Below are positions 8,492 through 19,714 of a stretch of DNA of 64,000 nt, in pieces. Position 1 is the stretch's first letter. The number at the start of each line of letters is the position of its first letter. Source of the DNA: Clostridiales bacterium (lineage in GTDB: Bacteria; Bacillota; Clostridia; Oscillospirales; CAG-272). The stretch is from positions 36,880 to 100,879 of the forward strand of contig DURE01000006.1 of the NCBI GenBank assembly GCA_012837425.1, in the 5' to 3' direction. Under the pieces are notes generated by a model. The model ran no database searches and was not told where the DNA came from. It saw only the letters and a list, made by a program, of their open reading frames with translations. The translations under genes and the position numbers were made by a program.

Positions 8492-9568
8492 TCAATAGGG
8501 ATAATCGGATTTGTTAACCAAATATATTGAGTAATACTCGCTCCGCTCGGTTCTGTTCGCAACAGTCCTCCCCTCGGTAAATACCCTGCAAACAAGGTAG
8601 TATGCCCCGATAGGTAATTTCGTCAGCTCGGCAAGCGAGGCAATATTGCGCTCGGTCTCAAGGCCGATGTCAAGCAGCAGATACTCAACACTCTTTACGT
8701 TGTACTTCGGCGCGACATAAAGCTCTATCTCGTCTGCAATCATAACTGCCGGTATCTGGTCCCGGTTCATTTCAATCAGTGTTTTGTATCGCAGTCCGTC
8801 GGCTGCTATCCACAACCCCTGAGCGTCGTCATATGACGTAGCCCAGGCTAGCGACCAGAACCCCTCGGTATAGTAGGGCTTTCCGTCGTATCTTTTATAT
8901 GTTCCGGAGAACATGCCGGCATCATTTATTTCCTCCTGCCCGGCGCGGAAGGCGGCCGAGGTGGCGGAGCCGCTTTCGTCTTTTATAACCGAAATCTGCT
9001 CCTTTGTGTAACCCGCTGGCAGCGGTACCAAATACACAAACCTGCCTAAATCGTCGGTCGAAATAGTAATATAGGGATTAAGCCTTCTAATATGAATTAT
9101 AAGCTTGCCGTCTGTTTTGTCTGTATATGTGTAATAAGTATTCGAGCCGCTTGAAGTGCCAACCGGCACCGCCGCAAGCCGCCCGCCGTCGGCAAAGAAC
9201 CGCTCGGTGTATTTTCCGCTGGTCATGTCGGTGTACGCGCCGGTGTTGTGGTGCAGGGTGTAGAACCCGCTGGCGCCGATATAGTCGTACAGCGCGGTCA
9301 AGCCCTCATAGCTGTCAATAATGAAAAATTTTTCGGGTACCGGATTGTTATCCGCCGGATTTTTTAGGGTAAAATAATCATCAAGGTAATTCCCTATTGA
9401 GTCCTCGGGATATCCGGCAGTATCCTGTCCGGATTCCTCATAACTACTGCTTCCGGTTTCCTCAGAGTCGCTGCTCTCGTCTCCCCCCGGGGGTACGACA
9501 TCGCACGCAGCCGTGACCATAATCAGGCACAGCAAAAGCAACGCGGTTGTAATCCTGATAAATCCCAT
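8492..9568 (-). CDS. Lipoprotein of unknown function
   Basis: 358 residues with a lipoprotein signal peptide (hydrophobic core, lipobox TAAC at about residues 19-22), a linker rich in Ser, Glu, Asp and Gly, and a single folded region of about 300 residues that I do not recognise. It has its own promoter and its own terminator, so it is monocistronic. A surface-exposed, membrane-anchored location is inferred from the lipobox. No catalytic motif is visible. Confidence 0.7.
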   Translation of the reverse strand: MGFIRITTALLLLCLIMVTAACDVVPPGGDESSDSEETGSSSYEESGQDTAGYPEDSIGNYLDDYFTLKNPADNNPVPEKFFIIDSYEGLTALYDYIGASGFYTLHHNTGAYTDMTSGKYTERFFADGGRLAAVPVGTSSGSNTYYTYTDKTDGKLIIHIRRLNPYITISTDDLGRFVYLVPLPAGYTKEQISVIKDESGSATSAAFRAGQEEINDAGMFSGTYKRYDGKPYYTEGFWSLAWATSYDDAQGLWIAADGLRYKTLIEMNRDQIPAVMIADEIELYVAPKYNVKSVEYLLLDIGLETERNIASLAELTKLPIGAYYLVCRVFTEGRTVANRTERSEYYSIYLVNKSDYPY

Positions 9569-9611
9569 TATAACAGCACCCCATCAATCCTGTATATTGT
9601 GTTATACTCAT

Positions 9612-9640
9612 ATTATAGCACACATAACCCAGAAAAGCAA
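9612..9640 (-). promoter_or_regulatory. Sigma-A promoter of the 358-residue lipoprotein gene
   Basis: Minus strand TTGCTT (9635-9640), 17-bp spacer, TATAAT (9612-9617). The -10 is perfect; the -35 is moderate. Confidence 0.6.
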
Positions 9641-9668
9641 CAAAAGCACGTTATTTTCACCGTGCTTT
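9634..9668 (-). terminator. Terminator after the S-component gene
   Basis: AAAGCACG (9643-9650) pairs with CGTGCTTT (9661-9668), which overlaps the stop codon region of the upstream gene. On the minus strand it is followed by a T-rich tail. The tail overlaps the -35 of the next promoter. Confidence 0.65.
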
Positions 9669-10264
9669 CAGCTTACGCTTATTTTCTTCAGTATTTTGGA
9701 TAGCGGGAGCACCAATAATCCGGCCGCTAGATTCCCCGCCGCGTGAACCAGGTCAAACGGAAGCCCCGCTACAATCCAGGCAATCATCTGGCTGAAGTTC
9801 AGCCCGAACAATAGGGCCTGCGAGGGGGCGCAGAGCGCGCCAAAAATCAGCCCGTGCAGGCTGCAGACAAGCGGGTAGGCAAAAGCCGCGGCAAGGTCGG
9901 AAATATTCCTCGGCAGGAGCATTGTCATGCCCCACAAAACCGTCCAGACATAAAAATACGGCACTACCGAGAGCGCAAAGCCGTAATACAGAGCGGTCAG
10001 CATGACATAAATGTAAATCGGAATCAGCGCGCGGCAGCGGTATGTGAGGGTTAGTAGCATCGTAAACATGCCGATCAGATGTACATTGGGCAGAGCGTCG
10101 AGCAGCAGGTCCGAGCAGAACATCATCGCCCCGGCCATCGAGAAGACCGCCATGTCGCGCAGCTTTCGCGGATAGCGCAGGGCACGTCCCGGACTCCCCG
10201 CCGCCCTGTCCGGGATTGCCTGTTTCCTGGCGTCTTTTGTTTTACCCTTTTGTGTAAACCAGCG
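9668..10264 (-). CDS. ECF-transporter S component (probably cobalamin-related)
   Basis: A membrane protein of 198 residues with about six hydrophobic segments after a basic N-terminus, typical of substrate-binding S components of energy-coupling-factor vitamin transporters. The start at ATG 10264 (overlap of 23 bases with the upstream gene) is chosen; an upstream ATG at 10315 would give 215 residues but a 74-base overlap. It is downstream of a DUF4430 lipoprotein and both are under a cobalamin-type riboswitch, so import of cobalamin or a precursor is the likely role. No ATPase or T-component gene is in the window, so it would use a shared energising module. Confidence 0.75.
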   Translation of the reverse strand, partial: RWFTQKGKTKDARKQAIPDRAAGSPGRALRYPRKLRDMAVFSMAGAMMFCSDLLLDALPNVHLIGMFTMLLTLTYRCRALIPIYIYVMLTALYYGFALSVVPYFYVWTVLWGMTMLLPRNISDLAAAFAYPLVCSLHGLIFGALCAPSQALLFGLNFSQMIAWIVAGLPFDLVHAAGNLAAGLLVLPLSKILKKISVS

Positions 10265-10676
10265 CATAATTCTCGCCGTCGGCAATTTCGGTACTGTCGG
10301 CGCCCGACATTGCATATTCGCCGTTCTTGTACAGCGCCCAGTATGCGCCGTCTTTGTCGTAATCTGCCCGGATACCGTTTACCACTAAAATCATGAGCCC
10401 GTAGGCGGTGTCCTCGCCCCCGACCAGGTTGTGCTCAGCAAGCGCGTCGGCCAGCACTGTTTTGTCGGTTTTGATTGTCAGCTCAATTGACTTTTCGCCG
10501 GCCTCAACCCGCAAGACTATTGTGGTCGCCCCGCTGCCGAGCGTCTTGTTCTCGGTGTAAACAGCGTTTTCCCAGAGCTCGGGCTGCTCCTTTTTGGCAC
10601 AGGAAACCATGACAAGCAGAATTAGAATGCACAATGCCGCCGCCGATATGCGGGTGATAATGTGGTTCTTTTTCAT
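10242..10676 (-). CDS. DUF4430 domain lipoprotein
   Basis: 144 residues. Lipoprotein signal peptide with lipobox VMVSC (Cys about residue 26), then a DUF4430 domain (VEAGEKSIELTIKT near its start, GAYWALYKNGEYAMSGAD near its end). DUF4430 resembles the C-terminal domain of cobalamin-binding transcobalamin/intrinsic factor, so capture of cobalamin at the cell surface is a reasonable guess. It is the first gene after the cobalamin riboswitch and a terminator hairpin, and it overlaps the S-component gene. Together they look like a small, vitamin-repressed uptake unit. Confidence 0.8.
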   Translation of the reverse strand: MKKNHIITRISAAALCILILLVMVSCAKKEQPELWENAVYTENKTLGSGATTIVLRVEAGEKSIELTIKTDKTVLADALAEHNLVGGEDTAYGLMILVVNGIRADYDKDGAYWALYKNGEYAMSGADSTEIADGENYALVYTKG

Positions 10677-10712
10677 TCGATGATACTCCTTATATAGGTT
10701 TTTATCTGAATG

Positions 10713-10751
10713 AAAAGTGACAGCGCCCCTCCGTCAGTTCTGGAGGGACGC
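10713..10751 (-). terminator. Riboswitch expression-platform terminator
   Basis: GCGTCCCTCC and GGAGGGGCGC pair (10742-10751 with 10723-10732, one G-U pair) and are followed on the minus strand by TGTCACTTTT. It lies between the cobalamin aptamer and the DUF4430 gene. A competing stem (CCGCA 10751-10755 with TGCGG 10766-10770) could act as antiterminator. Confidence 0.65.
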
Positions 10752-10847
10752 CGCAACTGCCCGACTGCGGCGGCGGCCGCAGACAGGCTTGTGCAGCGCT
10801 CTCCCGTCGACCGGCATAAGCCGGCTACCTGACATTTGCCCAAGAGC

Positions 10848-10990
10848 GACATCACATATCACGGCCCGATAAGTATTCCGGCTTGCGGGGTCCAAGCCCG
10901 TATACGGCAATGGCTGTTGCGGCGGATTTTCACCGCGCTTTCCTTATCTCCGAACTCCGGCCTCGGGTGCCGGGTCCGGCTGCGCCTGGG
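10848..10990 (-). ncRNA. Cobalamin riboswitch aptamer
   Basis: Read on the minus strand, the segment contains the core signature GCGGTGAAAATCCGCCGCAA with CAGCC after it, the GCCGTATACGG element, and a B12-box-like GCCGGAATACTTATCGG. These occur in the order seen in cobalamin riboswitches. The sequence diverges from the common form (for example GCCATTG where GCCACTG is usual), so the subclass and the ligand form (adenosyl or methyl/aquo) are open. It precedes a terminator and the DUF4430/S-component genes. Confidence 0.75.
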
Positions 10991-11019
10991 GCGCCGAGCC
11001 GTGTTTCATTGTCTGATAT

Positions 11020-11048
11020 ATGATACCATAAAATATCTCTAAAAGCAA
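11020..11048 (-). promoter_or_regulatory. Sigma-A promoter of the cobalamin riboswitch transcript
   Basis: Minus strand TTGCTT (11043-11048), 17-bp spacer, TATCAT (11020-11025). Transcription would begin just before the aptamer. Confidence 0.6.
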
Positions 11049-11230
11049 TAAGAAATTAAAACAATCAACATATCTTTTTACTGAAATAAAAAAGAGCCAA
11101 AGACTGGCAGTGAACCTTGGGCTCCAATTGCCCAACATTTTAACTAGCTTTGACTCTGATATTATTGTACGCATATCTAATTTGTTTGTCGATATGCAAA
11201 AACAGAAATACGCTTATACCTGGCTCACAG

Positions 11231-11305
11231 AATGTGTCATTCAGCCGGTGCGTAAATGGCAGCAGGGCGCGGGATATGAGCGTCCGCGTGCAGTATTAGA
11301 TATTT
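11231..11305 (+). repeat. Dispersed intergenic repeat, copy A (diverged)
   Basis: Shares the order ATGTGTCATTCAG, GGCAGCAG, GCGCGGGATAT, CGCGTGCAGT with copies near 25.1 and 28.9 kb. It lies in the gene-free stretch 11049-11344, in which I otherwise see only an imperfect inverted repeat near 11094-11155 (GAGCCAAAG and CTTTGACTC). Confidence 0.55.
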
Positions 11306-11344
11306 GAATGTTGAAGTTTTTTGAGGATTGGCATAGCCCCCATG

Positions 11345-11384
11345 AAAAAAGCGGGGCGCCGCGGGCAGAGCCTCCGCGCCCCGC
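11345..11384 (-). terminator. Second of two tandem terminators after the 319-residue surface protein gene
   Basis: GCGGGGCG (11351-11358) pairs with CGCCCCGC (11377-11384) and is followed leftward by CTTTTTTC. Confidence 0.7.
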
Positions 11385-11416
11385 AAAAAAGCCCCGCAGG
11401 AGATGCCGCGGGGCTT
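11385..11416 (-). terminator. First of two tandem terminators after the 319-residue surface protein gene
   Basis: AAGCCCCGC (11408-11416 on the minus strand) pairs with GCGGGGCTT (11389-11397), followed by TTTT. It sits 17 bases after the stop codon. Confidence 0.85.
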
Positions 11417-11432
11417 AAAATGTACTACTTGT

Positions 11433-12392
11433 CTATCTTTTCTTTTTGCGGACGCCACAGGCTGCGAATGCAAGCAGAGCGACAACTCCGGTACTCCCGG
11501 CCATCAGAGAGCCGCAGCCCTTTTTCTCGGGTGCCTTGGTGGTTTCGGGGGCTTTGGTGGTTTCCCCGCCGGGGCCGGCTGTCGTGGTTTCTTGAGGTGT
11601 TGTGTCGGCCTTGCTGGTTTCGGGGGGCTTGGTGGTTCCGGGGGCTTCTGTAGTGGTCTCGGGAGGCGCCGTGGTGTCGGACAGCTTCTCGCCCGAAACC
11701 GTCATCCCTTTATAAATCATGATATCGCTTACAATAGCGTTCTGGGTGTAGTAGGAGTAAAAATAAATTCCGAGATTGTCGTTAGCAAAAATGAGAATTT
11801 CGCCGGGGTATGACTCGTCGACAAGCTGATATTCGCCTTTTCTGTCCATGATGAAAAGCCTGAGTGTTAAATCCCGGCCGTTTACCTCAACGGCATAGTG
11901 CTGGGGAGTGCCGTCATTGTCGATGCCGGGTATGTCAAACCCCATAGTCTCGTACTTTATGTACCCGTGCGCACCGAGCGATGAGGCTCCGTTCATTATC
12001 CGGTACTGCTCGGCATACCCGTAAACGCCGTATATACCGTCTACATACAGGCCGAAGCAGGCCTTTTCATTGCGCGTGACGGTAAACTTGATGGTGTAGG
12101 CATTGTTTTCGCCGAGTGGGAAGCCTTCAACCTCCCCACCAAGCCAGTTTTGGGCAGAGTTGTTTCCGCCACAAATATTGGCGGTTTTTTCATCGATTAC
12201 GGTCATCTGAAGGTCGCCCATAATTTTCACAGGCTGCCAGAACTGGTCGGTGTTCATATTTACGGTATAAAGCAGGTCTCCGTCGGCGGCAGGCGTGTAG
12301 AAATCAAGCGTGGTGGCCGAGACCGATACCGCAAAGGTCGACATAACAGCAATAAGGCATAGTGCCGAAATGCTCAAAACTGCTTTCTTCAT
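11433..12392 (-). CDS. Secreted surface protein with Thr/Pro linker and Gly-Cys C-terminal anchor
   Basis: 319 residues. Signal peptide (1 to about 26, ending SVSA), a beta-rich body of about 205 residues that resembles a concanavalin-like (LamG-type) fold (for example the segments YTIKFTVTRNEKACFGLYVD and HYAVEVNGRDLTLRLFIMD), a linker of repeated TTK/PPET/APET units, then KKGCGS, a hydrophobic helix and RKKKR. The tail strongly resembles that of the GLUG/MucBP protein in this window. GGGAG precedes the ATG. The gene has its own promoter and double terminator. A carbohydrate-binding role is a guess. Confidence 0.75.
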   Translation of the reverse strand: MKKAVLSISALCLIAVMSTFAVSVSATTLDFYTPAADGDLLYTVNMNTDQFWQPVKIMGDLQMTVIDEKTANICGGNNSAQNWLGGEVEGFPLGENNAYTIKFTVTRNEKACFGLYVDGIYGVYGYAEQYRIMNGASSLGAHGYIKYETMGFDIPGIDNDGTPQHYAVEVNGRDLTLRLFIMDRKGEYQLVDESYPGEILIFANDNLGIYFYSYYTQNAIVSDIMIYKGMTVSGEKLSDTTAPPETTTEAPGTTKPPETSKADTTPQETTTAGPGGETTKAPETTKAPEKKGCGSLMAGSTGVVALLAFAACGVRKKKR

Positions 12393-12467
12393 CGAAACAT
12401 CATCTCCCTTTTATTATTTTTTTTTGAAGGCCTGAGTGTTTACTCACCATGCACAGCATTCAAACTG

Positions 12468-12496
12468 ATTATAGCAGATTATTTGTTTGAATACAA
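12468..12496 (-). promoter_or_regulatory. Sigma-A promoter of the 319-residue surface protein gene
   Basis: Minus strand TTGTAT (12491-12496), 17-bp spacer, TATAAT (12468-12473). A small inverted repeat TGAGT/ACTCA (12433-12446) lies in the untranslated leader and could be a regulator site. Confidence 0.7.
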
Positions 12497-12524
12497 TAGA
12501 AAAATAGAATATACTCTAAATTTT

Positions 12525-15386
<2,862 letters not shown>

Positions 15387-15452
15387 GCCTACCTCATGAA
15401 ATTGATTCGGGGCGCAGAATCACAAGCGCCCGGTTGTTCTTGTTTCGGAATT

Positions 15453-15480
15453 ATTATAGCACGCAATTTAAAATTTTCAA
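15453..15480 (-). promoter_or_regulatory. Sigma-A promoter of uvrA
   Basis: Minus strand TTGAAA (15475-15480), 16-bp spacer, TATAAT (15453-15458). No clear LexA box was seen around it. Confidence 0.65.
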
Positions 15481-15542
15481 GCTGTAATATAAAAAATATA
15501 TTCCATTATAGGAAATAAAGCGGCCGGACGGCCCGAGGCTTA

Positions 15543-16673
15543 CTATTTGTCCTGCGGCCTGAAAAACTGGTACAGCCGGCAGGGTATCATCCCGTTATAC
15601 AGCCGTCTCACCTTGTCGGCGCGCCGGCCGTATAGCCGCTCGAAGTTTTCGGAGGCCGACAGGATATAAATATGCCACGGCGAAAAACCGGCAAAACTCC
15701 TCCCTATGTCACGGTAGAGCCGCTCGGTCTCTGTAATATCGCTCATCCGCTCGCCGTAGGGCGGGTTGCATACTATGCTGCCCCGGCAGTCGGGCTTTTT
15801 TATTGTCCGTGCATCGGCCTGAAAAACCCTGATGTTCTCTGACACTCCGGTTCGCCCTGCATTTGCCTTGGTAAGCTCCAGTACCTCGGGGTCTATATCC
15901 GACGCCCAGACCCGGCAGTCCCGGGCCGGGGACGCGGCCGACCTGGCCTCCTCGCGGGCGCGTGCCCAAATTCCCTTTGGCAGAAAGGCAAACTGCTCGC
16001 CCGCAAAGCTGCGGCTCACGCCGGGAGCTATTCCCCTCATCAGCATCGCCGCTTCAATTGCAACTGTCCCCGACCCGCAGAAGGGGTCCCACAAAAGAAC
16101 ACCCTCGCGCGGGCGCGAGGTCATTACCATAGCGGCCCCAAGGGTTTCACGCAGCGGGGCAATGCCGGCGGCCGGCCGGTAGCCGCGCTTGTGCAGCGCG
16201 ACCCCCGAGGTGTCAATCATCAGCGACGCTGTGTCCTTGAAGATAAAAAACTCAATCTGGTATTTGGTCCCGCTCTCCTCAAGCCATGTGACGCCGTACT
16301 TTGAGGCCAGCCGGTCTGCCACCGCCTTTTTGACAATCCTCTGGCAGTCGGGAATTGAGGCAAGGCAACTTTTTATCGAATGCCCCTTGACCGGGAAAGC
16401 GTCTTTTTTGCCTATAAAACTCTCCCAGGGCAGCGCCTTCACTCCTTCGAAAAGCTCGTCAAAGGTCATGGCCGGGAAAGCGCCGAGCCGGATATACACC
16501 CGCTCGGCGGTTCTGAGGTTGATGTTGGCCCGGGCGATGTCGGCCCCGCTGCCCCAAAAAGTAATCCTGCCGTCTATTGTGCCGGCTCTCCTCAGCCCGA
16601 GCGCGTCTATCTCGCCCCCGAGCAGCCGCTCAAGCCCGAACAGGCAGGTCGCCACAAGCTCATATTCTCCCAA
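15543..16673 (-). CDS. THUMP-domain class I RNA methyltransferase (RlmL/YpsC-like)
   Basis: 376 residues. An N-terminal THUMP region (about 1-160) for RNA binding precedes a Rossmann methyltransferase domain with the SAM motif DPFCGSGTVAIEAA and the catalytic NPPYGER, which marks N2-guanine/N6-adenine base methylation. It matches the single-domain RlmL/YpsC type that modifies 23S rRNA; the exact nucleotide cannot be assigned. It lies 92 bases downstream of ywlG and may share its transcript. Confidence 0.88.
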   Translation of the reverse strand: MGEYELVATCLFGLERLLGGEIDALGLRRAGTIDGRITFWGSGADIARANINLRTAERVYIRLGAFPAMTFDELFEGVKALPWESFIGKKDAFPVKGHSIKSCLASIPDCQRIVKKAVADRLASKYGVTWLEESGTKYQIEFFIFKDTASLMIDTSGVALHKRGYRPAAGIAPLRETLGAAMVMTSRPREGVLLWDPFCGSGTVAIEAAMLMRGIAPGVSRSFAGEQFAFLPKGIWARAREEARSAASPARDCRVWASDIDPEVLELTKANAGRTGVSENIRVFQADARTIKKPDCRGSIVCNPPYGERMSDITETERLYRDIGRSFAGFSPWHIYILSASENFERLYGRRADKVRRLYNGMIPCRLYQFFRPQDK

Positions 16674-16765
16674 ACTCTCTGCTTCCTTTCCAGAACTACA
16701 TCCGGATACCCGGGAACTACCCGTTTTCCGGTATCCGCAAATGTCCGGTGCCTTGTGTACGGCAA

Positions 16766-17308
16766 CTATTCGTATTTCGCCCTCGCCCCGCCGATATATT
16801 TCGGCCGGGTCCGCGCACAGACGAGATTTGCCTCGCCAATTCGCCTTACCGAAAGCCGCACCGGGACCGCGACGTCGCGCAGATGCATGCCTATGAGAGT
16901 ATCGCCGATATCGATACCGGCGTGAGCCTTGATATGCTCGACCGCGACCGGGTCCGAAAAGCTGCCGTAGGCCACGGTTGCAAACGAGCCGCCGGCATGA
17001 GGCTTTGGCACCACCGAGACAATCTCATATCCGTATTTTTCGGCGCAGGCCCGCTCAACTATCAGGGCGCGGTTGAGGTGCTCGCAGCATTGCGCTGCAA
17101 GAAAGACACCGGCTTCCATGAGCCCCGGGTATATACCCTCAAACACGGCCCTTGCCGCCTCTAGCGAGGAGTTTTTGCCGATATGCCCGCCGACTATCTC
17201 GGAGGACGAGCAGCCAGCTACCAGTATGTCGCCGGCCCGAAACCCCGCGAGGCCGAGCAATTCGGTCAGGGCAGTTCGTGCCTGTTGTTTTATTAAGTTA
17301 AGGTTCAT
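16766..17308 (-). CDS. ywlG: YwlG-like protein (UPF0340, TIGR01440)
   Basis: 180 residues covering the whole UPF0340 family, with the conserved GCSSSEIVGGHIGK near residues 33-46, the QCCEHLNRAL segment and VPKPHAGGSFAT. The function of the family is not known. A strong ribosome binding site (GAGGAG) fixes the start at 17308 and a consensus promoter lies upstream. Between its end and the methyltransferase gene there is no terminator, so the two may be co-transcribed. Confidence 0.92.
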   Translation of the reverse strand: MNLNLIKQQARTALTELLGLAGFRAGDILVAGCSSSEIVGGHIGKNSSLEAARAVFEGIYPGLMEAGVFLAAQCCEHLNRALIVERACAEKYGYEIVSVVPKPHAGGSFATVAYGSFSDPVAVEHIKAHAGIDIGDTLIGMHLRDVAVPVRLSVRRIGEANLVCARTRPKYIGGARAKYE

Positions 17309-17381
17309 TTCTGACTCTCCTCGAATTCCCGCAAACCTGCCCGGGCTGCCCCGCGCGGTGCGGAATATTAATCTTAATGGT

Positions 17382-17410
17382 ATTATACATCAAAATATTT
17401 TTTTTTACAA
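17382..17410 (-). promoter_or_regulatory. Sigma-A promoter of ywlG
   Basis: Minus strand TTGTAA (17405-17410), 17-bp A-rich spacer, TATAAT (17382-17387). Confidence 0.7.
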
Positions 17411-17450
17411 TAATCAGCCCAGGAAAAAGAGGGCTTGTCACAGCAAGGAT

Positions 17451-17489
17451 AAAAAGGGCTGCCGCAAACCCATTTGATTTGCGGCAGCC
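17451..17489 (-). terminator. Rho-independent terminator of the rpiR-to-ispH operon
   Basis: GGCTGCCGCAAA (17478-17489 on the minus strand) pairs perfectly with TTTGCGGCAGCC (17457-17468), followed by CTTTTT. It lies 35 bases after the ispH-S1 stop. Confidence 0.92.
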
Positions 17490-17524
17490 ACCGTCATGTC
17501 GCCTGATTTTCGGTGGTTCTTCGG

Positions 17525-19714
17525 TTAATCTGCTTCGGGCGTATCGACAGGTGCTTCGGGGGCGGTTGCTTCGCTCAGATCGGCCGGAGCCACCTCAGGC
17601 GCTTCTGCGGGAGTATCGGTATTTTCAGGCGCTACGGGTGCTTCTTCGGGTTCCTCTGTCAAATCAGCTTCGGAGGAGTCCTTTTCATTCCGGGCGGCGA
17701 GCTCCCCTCTTGCCTCCTCCTCCAGAAGCGCGCGGATTGAAAGGCTCACATTTCTTTTTTCCTCATCAATGCCGACTATCTTTACATCGACCATATCCCC
17801 GATGCTCAGCACATCCTCCGGCCGGGAGACACGGGTTATGGCGAGCTGGGATATGTGTATCAGCCCGTCAACCCCGTCGATTATCTCGGCAAAGGCGCCA
17901 AAGGGCATCAGACTCACGATCCTGGCCTTTATTACGTCGCCGACCGCAAACCTGTTCTTAAATACGCGCCAAGGCTCGGTTTCCTCGGTCTTATAGCTGA
18001 GCGATATGCGCCCGCGCTCGCGGTCAAAGCTCTTTACATAGACCTCAATCTCGTCTCCGATTGAGACCACCTCGGCCGGCGATTTGATATGCTTCCAGGA
18101 AAGCTCGGTGGTATGCACCATGCCGTCTACCACGCCAAGGTCGACAAACGCACCGTAGCTTGTCATGTTCTTAACCCTTCCGGTAAATTTCATGCCGACT
18201 TCAAGCGAATCCCAGAAGGCGGCCTCACGCGCTCTTCTTTCGTCGCGAAGCACAAGTCGTATTGAGCCGATAGCGCGTTTTCTCTGCGGTTTTATTTCTA
18301 TTATTCTTATGCGTACTGCTTCGCCCAGGAGCTCGGACATATCCTTGTCCTTTGGCACGCCGGTCTGCGAAGCGGGGACGAATATCCGGTTTGAGTTGAT
18401 TGTCACTTCAACACCGCCCTTGTTGACGCCGGTGACCCTGCCTTCAAGCACCTCATTGTCTTCATAGGCCTTTACAAGCTCCTGCCAGTTCCGGTCAGAA
18501 TCAACCCGTCTTTTAGACAGGGTGGCGACTCCGTCGGTATCGTTGACCTTCAGCACATAGGCGTCGATCTTGTCTCCGACCTGAAACATCTCGGTCAGTT
18601 TTGCCGACGGGTCGTCTGTCGCCTGGTCAGCGGCAATCACACCTGTAACCTTGGCGCCAATATCGAGCTGAAGCTCGGCGTCGGTAACAGAAGTCACTGT
18701 ACCGGTGACAACTTCGCCTGTATTTAAAGTTTTAAGTGATTTTTCGAGCATTTCCTCAAAGGTCTGTGCCCTGGTCTGGGTGTTTTCGCTCATTATTTCC
18801 AATACCTCCTGAATTATGCCGGCAGGCGTTGAGGCACCCGCGACAATCCCGGTTTTCACACGCGGAATTTTAGATTTTATTTCCAGAAGGATGCTCCGGA
18901 GTTCCCTGCCGTCAGCCACAAGATAGGTCAGCGGGCAGTTTTTTTTGCAGATATCATAGAGCCCGGCGGTGTTCGCGCTTTCCCGTCCACCTATCACTAT
19001 CATAATATCGCATTGTTCCGAAAGACTTTTTGCTTCGCTCTGGCGCTTTTCGGTAACACCACATATTGTATCAAAAATAATCGTGTTTGTACATAGCTTT
19101 TTTAATATTTCACGACTTTTTCTCCACTCCGACAAATCAAAAGTCGTTTGGACAGCCATTACCGCGGTTTTTTTGTGCATATCGCCGAGCATTCCACTTT
19201 CAACCGCCGCTTCAAGCTCGTCGGCCGAGCTGAAAACATACTTTTCGCCCTCGACGCAGCTCAAGATGCCTACCACCTCGGGGTGCTGTGGGTTCCCCAT
19301 CAGTATAAAGCACTTGCCCTCCCCCGAGTGTTCCGAGGCCGCAGCCCTGACCTTTCTGACATAAGGGCAGGTGCAGTCTATATACCCGAAGTGCTTGTTT
19401 TCTGCTGCCAGCCTGCCGAGTTGTTCCTCGGTCTGCCGTGTGACCCCGTGAGCCCGGATGAAAAGTGTTACCGACGACTCTGCGCTTGCAGAGGCCGCCA
19501 CTTCTGCAATCTCTGACTCGTCAAGCACCCCGACGCCGCGCTCTGCGAGGTAGGAATTGTAGGTGTCGTTGTGAATCAGCTTGCCGAGCGTAAATAACCT
19601 CTCGCCCGGAGCCGCCTGCACGAGCCTTTCTTCGATGCTCTCGGCAGCCCGCCTGACCCCGAAACAAAAGCCCGCGTTTTTCGCGACTATTATATTACTG
19701 CCGCTCTCTGCCAT
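17525..19714 (-). CDS. ispH: IspH (HMB-PP reductase) fused to four S1 RNA-binding domains
   Basis: 729 residues from ATG 19714, which has AAAGGA five bases upstream; the longer frame from 19747 is less likely. Residues 1 to about 285 are IspH, the last enzyme of the MEP isoprenoid pathway, with the three iron-sulfur cysteines in GFCFGVRRA, DCTCPYV and DTICGVT. Four S1 domains follow, the third and fourth closest to ribosomal protein S1 (YGAFVDLG, FGAFAEI). An acidic, Pro/Ala-rich tail of about 55 residues ends the protein. This fusion is a known clostridial arrangement. It overlaps plsC by 20 bases. Whether the S1 part serves translation initiation as S1 cannot be told. Confidence 0.96.
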   Translation of the reverse strand: MAESGSNIIVAKNAGFCFGVRRAAESIEERLVQAAPGERLFTLGKLIHNDTYNSYLAERGVGVLDESEIAEVAASASAESSVTLFIRAHGVTRQTEEQLGRLAAENKHFGYIDCTCPYVRKVRAAASEHSGEGKCFILMGNPQHPEVVGILSCVEGEKYVFSSADELEAAVESGMLGDMHKKTAVMAVQTTFDLSEWRKSREILKKLCTNTIIFDTICGVTEKRQSEAKSLSEQCDIMIVIGGRESANTAGLYDICKKNCPLTYLVADGRELRSILLEIKSKIPRVKTGIVAGASTPAGIIQEVLEIMSENTQTRAQTFEEMLEKSLKTLNTGEVVTGTVTSVTDAELQLDIGAKVTGVIAADQATDDPSAKLTEMFQVGDKIDAYVLKVNDTDGVATLSKRRVDSDRNWQELVKAYEDNEVLEGRVTGVNKGGVEVTINSNRIFVPASQTGVPKDKDMSELLGEAVRIRIIEIKPQRKRAIGSIRLVLRDERRAREAAFWDSLEVGMKFTGRVKNMTSYGAFVDLGVVDGMVHTTELSWKHIKSPAEVVSIGDEIEVYVKSFDRERGRISLSYKTEETEPWRVFKNRFAVGDVIKARIVSLMPFGAFAEIIDGVDGLIHISQLAITRVSRPEDVLSIGDMVDVKIVGIDEEKRNVSLSIRALLEEEARGELAARNEKDSSEADLTEEPEEAPVAPENTDTPAEAPEVAPADLSEATAPEAPVDTPEAD

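Noticed and set aside
10944..11174. A 76-residue minus-strand frame ending in the cobalamin riboswitch
   Set aside because: A short segment (LVKMLGNWS) faintly recalled GntR-type regulators, but the frame has no family continuity and its end lies in the aptamer.
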